Part shown: piece after piece, positions 14,392-19,324 of the stretch
Position numbering within the stretch: the first letter of the stretch is position 1
Layout of the letters: every line of letters starts with the position of its first letter
NCBI GenBank assembly: GCA_900548255.1
Contig: URKH01000039.1
Coordinates: 1 to 19,324, forward strand
DNA length: 19,324 nt
Direction of reading: 5' to 3'
DNA from: an uncultured Collinsella sp.
GTDB taxonomy: Bacteria > Actinomycetota > Coriobacteriia > Coriobacteriales > Coriobacteriaceae
Position numbers and translations under genes: made by a program
The notes under the pieces: generated by a model
Databases searched by the model: none
The model's input: only the letters and a program-made list of their open reading frames with translations
Told to the model about the DNA's origin: nothing

Positions 14392-15873
14392 ATGCGCCAG
14401 GGTTTCGACAACGCGAAGTATATCGAGCTGCAGGCTGCTCACATTAAGGAGCGCATCTCGCAGTTTGGCGGCAAGCTCTATTTGGAGTTTGGCGGTAAGC
14501 TGTTCGATGACTATCATGCGAGCCGAGTGCTGCCGGGTTTTGAACCGGACAGCAAGTTCCGCATGCTCAAGAGCATCGCCGACGATGTCGAGGTTATCAT
14601 CGCGATCAACGCGAACCACATCGAGAAAAACAAGGCTCGTGGTGACCTTGGCATTACCTATGACGAGGATGTGCTGCGCCTGGTTGACCTGTTCCGCGGC
14701 AACGGCTTTGCTGTCGCGGCCGTGGTCATCACCCAGTACGCTGGACAGCCCGCTGCCGATGTGTTCCGCAACCGCCTGAACGCGCTCGGTATTCCCGCCA
14801 AGCTGCACTATCCCATCGAGGGGTATCCGCACGATGTCGATCTGATCGTGTCCGACGACGGCTATGGCAAGAACGAGTTTGTCGAGACCACCCGACCGCT
14901 CGTTGTCGTGACGGCGCCCGGCCCTGGCTCGGGCAAGCTCGCCACTTGCCTGTCTCAGCTCTATCACGAGCACAAGCATGGCACGGCCGCCGGCTATGCC
15001 AAATTCGAGACCTTCCCGGTTTGGAATCTGCCCCTTACGCATCCGGTCAATATTGCCTACGAGGCCGCCACGGCAGACCTCGATGACGCCAACATCATCG
15101 ACTCCTTCCACCTGGAGGCCTACAACAAGACCACGGTCAACTACAACCGCGACGTCGAGGCCTTCCCGGTAGTCCGTGCCCTGATGGAAAAGATCCTGGG
15201 CAAGAGCCCCTACCAGAGCCCTACGGACATGGGCGTCAATATGGTCGGTTTTGCCATCACCGATGACGATGCCTGCCGCGACGCTTCCAAGATGGAGATC
15301 GTCCGCCGCTACTTTACCGCGGTCGAAAATGTGCGCCGTACCGGCGTGGGCGATGAGCAAGTCGACCGTCTCAAGATTATTATGAAGAAAGCCGGCATCG
15401 ATAAGAACTACTCACCGGCGCGCTCGGCGGCCCTCACCAGGGAGCAGCTGACGGGTGGTCCCGTGGGTGCCATGGTCATGCCCGATGGCTCCGTGGTGAC
15501 CGGTAAGACCTCCACGCGCCTGGGCGCCGCAAGTTCGCTCATTATGAACGCCCTCAAGCATGTCTCGGGCGTCGACCTTAAGCTCGAGGTCATTAGCGAT
15601 GAGGCGATCGAGCCCATCAGCAAGCTCAAGACGCATTTCCTGGGCAGCAAAAACCCGCGCCTCCACACCGACGAGACGCTTATGGCGCTGTCGATCACCT
15701 CGGCCACGAGTGAGACGGCCGCTCGCGTCCTTTCGGGCCTGGAGCAGCTGCGCGGTTGCGATGCCTTCTTTAGCGTGATTATCTCGCCGACGGACGAGAC
15801 GGTACTGCGCAAGTTGGGCATCAACGTGTGCTGCGAGCCCAAGTTTGAGCGCCGCGGTTTCTTCCATCGCTAA
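14392..15873 (+). CDS. UPF0371 (DUF1846) family protein
   Basis: 493 residues, the usual length. The start is supported by GGGAG about 8 nt upstream. The N-terminus carries the family hallmark KLYLEFGGKLFDDYHASRVL, then GFEPDSKFRMLK and INANHIEKNKARGDLGITYD. A glycine-rich loop GPGSGK (residues 177-182) resembles a nucleotide-binding loop but does not fit a strict Walker A. Later conserved parts are SPYQSPTDMGVNMVGFAI and VTGKTSTRLGAASSL. Structures exist for this family, but I know of no established function. It has its own promoter-like box and a strong terminator (15908-15940), so it appears monocistronic. No signal peptide or membrane segment. Its closeness to the arc cluster may be chance, as the two are separated by 555 bp and a terminator. 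Confidence 0.92.
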   Translation: MRQGFDNAKYIELQAAHIKERISQFGGKLYLEFGGKLFDDYHASRVLPGFEPDSKFRMLKSIADDVEVIIAINANHIEKNKARGDLGITYDEDVLRLVDLFRGNGFAVAAVVITQYAGQPAADVFRNRLNALGIPAKLHYPIEGYPHDVDLIVSDDGYGKNEFVETTRPLVVVTAPGPGSGKLATCLSQLYHEHKHGTAAGYAKFETFPVWNLPLTHPVNIAYEAATADLDDANIIDSFHLEAYNKTTVNYNRDVEAFPVVRALMEKILGKSPYQSPTDMGVNMVGFAITDDDACRDASKMEIVRRYFTAVENVRRTGVGDEQVDRLKIIMKKAGIDKNYSPARSAALTREQLTGGPVGAMVMPDGSVVTGKTSTRLGAASSLIMNALKHVSGVDLKLEVISDEAIEPISKLKTHFLGSKNPRLHTDETLMALSITSATSETAARVLSGLEQLRGCDAFFSVIISPTDETVLRKLGINVCCEPKFERRGFFHR

Positions 15874-15907
15874 GTTTGAAGCACCGCGGTAATTGCATTG
15901 CATTTTG

Positions 15908-15940
15908 GCCGTATCGGGTTAGCGCCCGGTACGGCTTTTT
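15908..15940 (+). terminator. Rho-independent terminator after UPF0371
   Basis: An 11-bp stem with one G-T pair (15908-15918 with 15925-15935, 6-nt loop) is followed by TTTTT (15936-15940), 34 bp after the stop codon. Confidence 0.88.
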
Positions 15941-16004
15941 GATCAATAAAGCGTCTATTTCGGCGAAAAATAGCTGTTTACCTGCCTAGAAACAATTTGA
16001 GCGG

Positions 16005-16012
16005 TATACAAT
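16005..16012 (+). promoter_or_regulatory. Candidate -10 region of the winged-helix gene
   Basis: TATACAAT at 16005-16012 lies about 117 bp before the gene start. No strong -35 is present at normal spacing. Confidence 0.35.
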
Positions 16013-16129
16013 AACCGTAACTGTTTCATCCTTAGCGGGATGCCGCATGATGGATATTACCTGCCATCGTGAGGTGTGTCGGTCGCGCACGGCGCGTTAG
16101 ATGCTCGTGCTCGGTTTGAGGAGGCTGCT

Positions 16130-16468
16130 ATGGCGGGCAAGGGTCGTGCGAGTGTCAACGATATGAAGCGTGTCGAGGTGCTGGTGTTGATGGAGATCGA
16201 CCAGCAAACCGAAGACAATGGCGGGCCGTATGGTTTCTCGCGCAAAACGCTTGCCGAGCGCGTGGGGGTTTCGCCGTATCGTGCCCGCGCCGCAATCGAT
16301 CGCTTGGATTCCGAAGGTATGATTGATGTCGTCTCGCGTTATAGCGACGACGGCGGTCAGCTTGCAAATGGCATTTGCCTCACCGAACGTGGTGAGTGGT
16401 ATCTTGAGGGCGTCCGTACCGGCATGCTCGTTCAAGAAATGCTTGAGGACGAGGTTGCTGATCGATAG
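16130..16468 (+). CDS. Small winged helix-turn-helix protein
   Basis: 112 residues from the ATG at 16130, chosen because TTTGAGGAGG ends 5 nt before it; an in-frame GTG at 16076 would add 18 unconserved-looking residues with weak Shine-Dalgarno support. A helix (VEVLVLMEID) is followed by a helix-turn-helix: FSRKTLAERVGVSPYRARAAIDRLDSEGMI, then a wing-like VVSRYSDDGG...ICLTERGEWYLEG. This is the layout of GntR/MarR-like or replication-initiator-type wHTH domains. No ligand domain is present. It could be a transcriptional regulator with an unknown target. It has its own promoter-like box and a good terminator, so it is probably monocistronic. Confidence 0.8.
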   Translation: MAGKGRASVNDMKRVEVLVLMEIDQQTEDNGGPYGFSRKTLAERVGVSPYRARAAIDRLDSEGMIDVVSRYSDDGGQLANGICLTERGEWYLEGVRTGMLVQEMLEDEVADR

Positions 16469-16492
16469 CAGCATGTAACCCTTGCCATAGTG

Positions 16493-16525
16493 ACGCCGCC
16501 TGGGAAACCGGGCGGCGTTTTGTTT
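16493..16525 (+). terminator. Rho-independent terminator before pyrG
   Basis: An 11-bp stem (16493-16503 with 16508-16518, one G-T pair) has a GAAA tetraloop and is followed by TTTTGTTT. It ends the winged-helix transcript. Confidence 0.88.
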
Positions 16526-16561
16526 CAAGATTGAGAAATGCAATCGCACGCGAGAAAAAAT

Positions 16562-16591
16562 GCGGACGGTCCGCGGCGCGAGTATTACAAT
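16562..16591 (+). promoter_or_regulatory. pyrG promoter region with palindrome at the -35
   Basis: TACAAT at 16586-16591 is a good -10. In the -35 position lies a perfect odd palindrome GCGGAC-G-GTCCGC (16562-16574) instead of a normal -35 hexamer. A 5' leader hairpin CCCGTA (16597-16602) with TACGGG (16623-16628) follows, starting about where transcription should begin. The palindrome is a candidate operator. Confidence 0.45.
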
Positions 16592-16646
16592 GAAGACCCG
16601 TAAGATGTGGATAAACAACTTCTACGGGAAGCGCAGGTAACTCAAT

Positions 16647-18308
16647 ATGACCAAGCATGTGTTCGTAACCGGTGGCGTGGTTTCGTCCCTGGGCAAGGGT
16701 ATCACCGCGGCCTCGCTGGGCCGTCTGCTCAAGTCGCGTGGCTACAAAGTAACGATGCAGAAGGCCGACCCGTATCTGAACGTCGACCCCGGTACCATGA
16801 GCCCGTTCCAGCATGGTGAGGTCTTTGTAACCGAGGATGGTTACGAGTCCGACCTGGACCTGGGTCATTACGAGCGCTTTATTGATGAGAACCTGACCCG
16901 CGATTCCAACTTTACGACCGGTGCCATCTACAAAAGCCTAATCGCCCGCGAGCGTCGCGGCGACTTTTTGGGCGGTACCGTGCAGGTGATTCCTCACGTC
17001 ACCAATGCCATTAAGGACAAGTTTCGCCGCATCGAGGAGCAGACCGGCTCCGATGTAGTCATCACCGAGCTGGGCGGCACGATCGGCGACATCGAGTCCC
17101 AACCGTTTGTCGAGGCCATCCGTCAGTACCGCAAGGAGGCCGGCTCCGAGAACGTCTGCTACATCCACGTGTCGCTCGTTCCCTATATTGCCGCCGCCCA
17201 CGAGGTCAAGACCAAGCCCACGCAGCATTCCGTCAAGGAGCTCCGCAGCTTTGGCATCCAGCCCGATATCATCGTGCTGCGCTCCGACCACCATATCGAT
17301 GACGCTATCCGCGGAAAGATCGCAAGCTTCTGCGACGTCGACACCGATTGCGTCTTTACCAATGAGGACTGCGCGAGCATCTACGACGTGCCGCAGCTGC
17401 TTGCCGAGCAGGACTTTGACCTGCGTATTTGCGAGCGCCTGGGCCTGGACCCGCGTGAGCGCGACATGAGCGAGTGGAATGAGTTCCTGCGTAAGCAGAA
17501 CCATGCCAACCATCACGCCGATAAGGTTAAGATTGCCGTCGTGGGTAAGTACACGCAGCTGCCCGATGCGTACCTGTCGGTTATCGAGGCCCTGCACCAT
17601 GCGGGCGTCTTCTACGATCGCCATGTGGACGTCCAGCTGGTCGACGGCGAGAGCCTCGACGAGCAGAATGTCTCCGAGGTTCTGGGCGACGCCTCGGGCA
17701 TCCTGGTCCCCGGCGGCTTTGGCAAGCGCGCCCTGGAGGGCAAGATCCTCGCGGCCGAGTTTGCCCGTGAGCACAAGATTCCGTATCTGGGCATTTGCCT
17801 GGGTATGCAGGTCGCCGTGTGCGAGTTCGCCCGCAACGTCGTCGGCCTTGCCGGTGCCAGCTCCTCTGAGTTCGATCCGGACGGCCCGTTTAGCGTCATC
17901 GATCTGATGAGCTCGCAGGAGGACGTGACCGAGAAGGGCGGCACCATGCGCCTGGGCGCCTATCCGTGCAAGCTCGCCGCCGATACCCTTGCTCGCGAGG
18001 CATATGGCGAGGAACTCGTCTACGAGCGTCACCGTCACCGCTTTGAGTTCAACAACGCCTTCCGCGACCAGCTCGAGGATGCCGGCTTGGTTATCTCTGG
18101 CCTCTCGCCCGACGAGCGCCTGGTCGAGATGGTCGAGCTGCCGCGCGACGTGCATCCGTGGTATGTGGCAACCCAGGCTCACCCCGAGTTCAAGAGCCGT
18201 CCGACTAATCCGCAGCCGCTGTTCCGAGAGTTCGTGCGCGCTTCGATCGGCCAGCACGAGGGTGTCGACCGTCTGCAGGTGACGCCCATGAACCTCGCTA
18301 CGGACTAA
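16647..18308 (+). CDS. pyrG: CTP synthase
   Basis: 553 residues, close to the usual 535-550. It makes CTP from UTP, ATP and glutamine. The N-terminal synthetase domain starts KHVFVTGGVVSSLGKGITAA, with the ATP-loop Lys17, followed by DPYLNVDPGTMSPFQHGEVFV and ELGGTIGDIESQPF. The C-terminal glutaminase domain (from about residue 290) has the nucleophile Cys384 in YLGICLGMQVAVCEFARN and the His512/Glu514 pair in AHPEFKSRP. All catalytic parts are intact. AGG lies 9 nt before the ATG at 16647. The C-terminal tail extends about 30 residues past the last motif. xerD starts 2 nt after the stop, so the two are almost certainly translated from one mRNA. Confidence 0.97.
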   Translation: MTKHVFVTGGVVSSLGKGITAASLGRLLKSRGYKVTMQKADPYLNVDPGTMSPFQHGEVFVTEDGYESDLDLGHYERFIDENLTRDSNFTTGAIYKSLIARERRGDFLGGTVQVIPHVTNAIKDKFRRIEEQTGSDVVITELGGTIGDIESQPFVEAIRQYRKEAGSENVCYIHVSLVPYIAAAHEVKTKPTQHSVKELRSFGIQPDIIVLRSDHHIDDAIRGKIASFCDVDTDCVFTNEDCASIYDVPQLLAEQDFDLRICERLGLDPRERDMSEWNEFLRKQNHANHHADKVKIAVVGKYTQLPDAYLSVIEALHHAGVFYDRHVDVQLVDGESLDEQNVSEVLGDASGILVPGGFGKRALEGKILAAEFAREHKIPYLGICLGMQVAVCEFARNVVGLAGASSSEFDPDGPFSVIDLMSSQEDVTEKGGTMRLGAYPCKLAADTLAREAYGEELVYERHRHRFEFNNAFRDQLEDAGLVISGLSPDERLVEMVELPRDVHPWYVATQAHPEFKSRPTNPQPLFREFVRASIGQHEGVDRLQVTPMNLATD

Positions 18309-18310
18309 GG

Positions 18311-19252
18311 GTGCCGGCGAATAAGGAACATACCGAAGCTACTCCCTCGTCGCTCGCCGTGGCGGCGGGGGAGTATCTCGATTACCTCGCGGTCGAGCGG
18401 GGCTTGGCGCGCAACACGATTGTGGCCTATCGTCGTGACCTGACGACGTACTGCGCCTATCTGGAGCGGGCGGGTATTGTGTCTTTTGAAGAGGTGACCC
18501 GTCAGGTCGTGGAGGGCTTTGTCGCCGATCGCCGCGGCGGAGGCTATTCCGACGCCTCGGTGGAGCGCGCGCTTGCTGCCGTGAAGGGCCTGCATGCCTT
18601 TTTGGTGCGCGATGGGATTGTGGCCCAAAATCCAACGGCGGCGTTGCGCCTGCCTAAAAAGGCTGAGCGTTTGCCGGAGTATCTATCGGTGGAGGATGTC
18701 TCGGCGCTGCTCGATCAAGACTTTCCCGAGGGCGAGATGGGACTGCGCGACCATGCCATCTTGGAAGTGCTCTACGGATGCGGTTTGCGTGTGAGTGAGC
18801 TGGTTGGGCTCGATGTGGGCGATATCCATATTGACGATGGCTTTGTACTCGTTCGCGGTAAGGGCTCAAAGGAACGCCTGTCCCCACTGGTGGGAAGCGC
18901 GGCGCGAGCTCTGACGCTCTATGTAACTGAGGGGCGTTCTCGCTTGGCGGCCCATGCCCACGGAACCGAGACCTCAGCGGTCTTTTTAAATAAGAACGGC
19001 CGCCGTCTGTCGCGCCAGGGCATCCATGCCATCTGTGAGCGCTACGGGCGCCAGGTGGGGCTGGTGGGACTCCATCCCCATACGCTGCGTCACTCCTTTG
19101 CCACCCATATGCTTGCGGGCGGTGCAGACCTCCGTGTGCTACAGGAGATCTTGGGACATGCCGATATATCGACCACGCAGGTCTACACACATGTCGACCG
19201 AACGCAACTGACCGAGGTCTATCTGGCGGCGCATCCGCTAGCACATCGCTAG
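18311..19252 (+). CDS. xerD: Tyrosine recombinase, XerD type
   Basis: 313 residues from a GTG at 18311, 2 nt after the pyrG stop, a position typical of translational coupling. Xer recombinases resolve chromosome dimers at dif at the septum together with a partner and FtsK. The N-terminal SAM-like core-binding domain spans about 17-110 (YLAVERGLARNTIVAYRRDL). The catalytic domain has Arg160 in GCGLRVSELVGL, Lys184 in VRGKGSKER, His257 and Arg260 in HPHTLRHSFATH, His283 in LGHADI and the nucleophile Tyr292 in TTQVYTHV, so it is complete. The context after pyrG matches the housekeeping xerD seen in many actinobacteria rather than a phage or transposon integrase. A stand-alone Xer without its partner in the window is normal. 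Confidence 0.93.
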   Translation: MPANKEHTEATPSSLAVAAGEYLDYLAVERGLARNTIVAYRRDLTTYCAYLERAGIVSFEEVTRQVVEGFVADRRGGGYSDASVERALAAVKGLHAFLVRDGIVAQNPTAALRLPKKAERLPEYLSVEDVSALLDQDFPEGEMGLRDHAILEVLYGCGLRVSELVGLDVGDIHIDDGFVLVRGKGSKERLSPLVGSAARALTLYVTEGRSRLAAHAHGTETSAVFLNKNGRRLSRQGIHAICERYGRQVGLVGLHPHTLRHSFATHMLAGGADLRVLQEILGHADISTTQVYTHVDRTQLTEVYLAAHPLAHR

Positions 19253-19286
19253 CACCTCGCTGACCTGCATATTTATAAATACTAAA

Positions 19287-19299
19287 GGGGACGGGCCCC
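19287..19299. repeat. Partial GGGGACGGGCCCC element at the window edge
   Basis: GGGGACGGGCCCC, 34 bp after the xerD stop, resembles the ends of the hairpins at 273-326 and 5369-5416. No matching second arm is seen before the window ends, so membership of the same family is uncertain. No terminator for pyrG-xerD is visible before 19324. Confidence 0.3.
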
Positions 19300-19324
19300 A
19301 GATTGCCGAGACGCACTTTTGCGC

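Noticed and set aside
16938..18257. 439-residue minus-strand open frame opposite pyrG
   Set aside because: It is an antisense shadow of pyrG with no domain, and its C-rich codon bias explains the lack of stops.
18311..19252. XerD-like gene as a phage or integron integrase
   Set aside because: Coupled to pyrG, full-length Xer motifs, and no attachment site, phage or cassette genes nearby.

Overview
The window looks like chromosomal DNA of a high-GC, anaerobic, fermentative actinobacterium, most likely of the class Coriobacteriia (Collinsella-like). This rests on gene content and style: a strongly C/G-ending arginine deiminase cluster with a YfcC-type carrier, polyphosphate kinase 1, a TRAM-type RNA methyltransferase, UPF0371, pyrG followed directly by xerD, and intergenic GGGACGGGG inverted repeats. 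No search was run, so the taxon is an inference.

Left part (1-5451), apparently accessory. A DJ-1/PfpI gene runs off the left edge on the minus strand. Next is about 630 bp without a protein gene, holding a perfect 23-bp-arm hairpin, two equal-length 45-bp modules bounded by ATCTGTAACA/TGTTACAGAT, and a strong terminator inside the apparent leader of the next gene. Then come three plus-strand genes: an EamA/DMT permease, a GH1 6-phospho-beta-glucosidase and a beta-glucoside PTS EIIBC. The last two form a sugar uptake and hydrolysis unit. After them lies a 405-bp internally deleted IS3-family element with both ends still visible, abutting another GGGACGGGG hairpin.

Middle (5452-9314, minus strand). 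A 23S rRNA uracil-5-methyltransferase-like gene (RlmCD/RumA type) sits downstream of ppk1, with a rho-independent terminator between them. The PPK1 has an unusual Pro/Gln/Glu/Lys-rich C-terminal tail of about 110 residues.

Right part (9360-19324, plus strand). A long AT-rich region precedes arcA, arcB and a YfcC-family carrier, the arginine deiminase route (arginine to citrulline to ornithine plus carbamoyl phosphate, with presumed arginine/ornithine exchange). No carbamate kinase gene is present here. Hairpins separate each arc gene and crowd the 555-bp gap after them. Then follow a UPF0371 (DUF1846) gene, a small winged-helix protein, pyrG (CTP synthase) and a XerD-type tyrosine recombinase starting 2 nt after pyrG.

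I see no CRISPR array, tRNA, rRNA, phage module or defence island. The observations most worth checking are the tandem 45-bp modules and GGGACGGGG hairpin family, the leader terminator before the EamA gene, the PPK1 tail, the hairpin-punctuated arc cluster lacking arcC, and the palindrome at the pyrG promoter.
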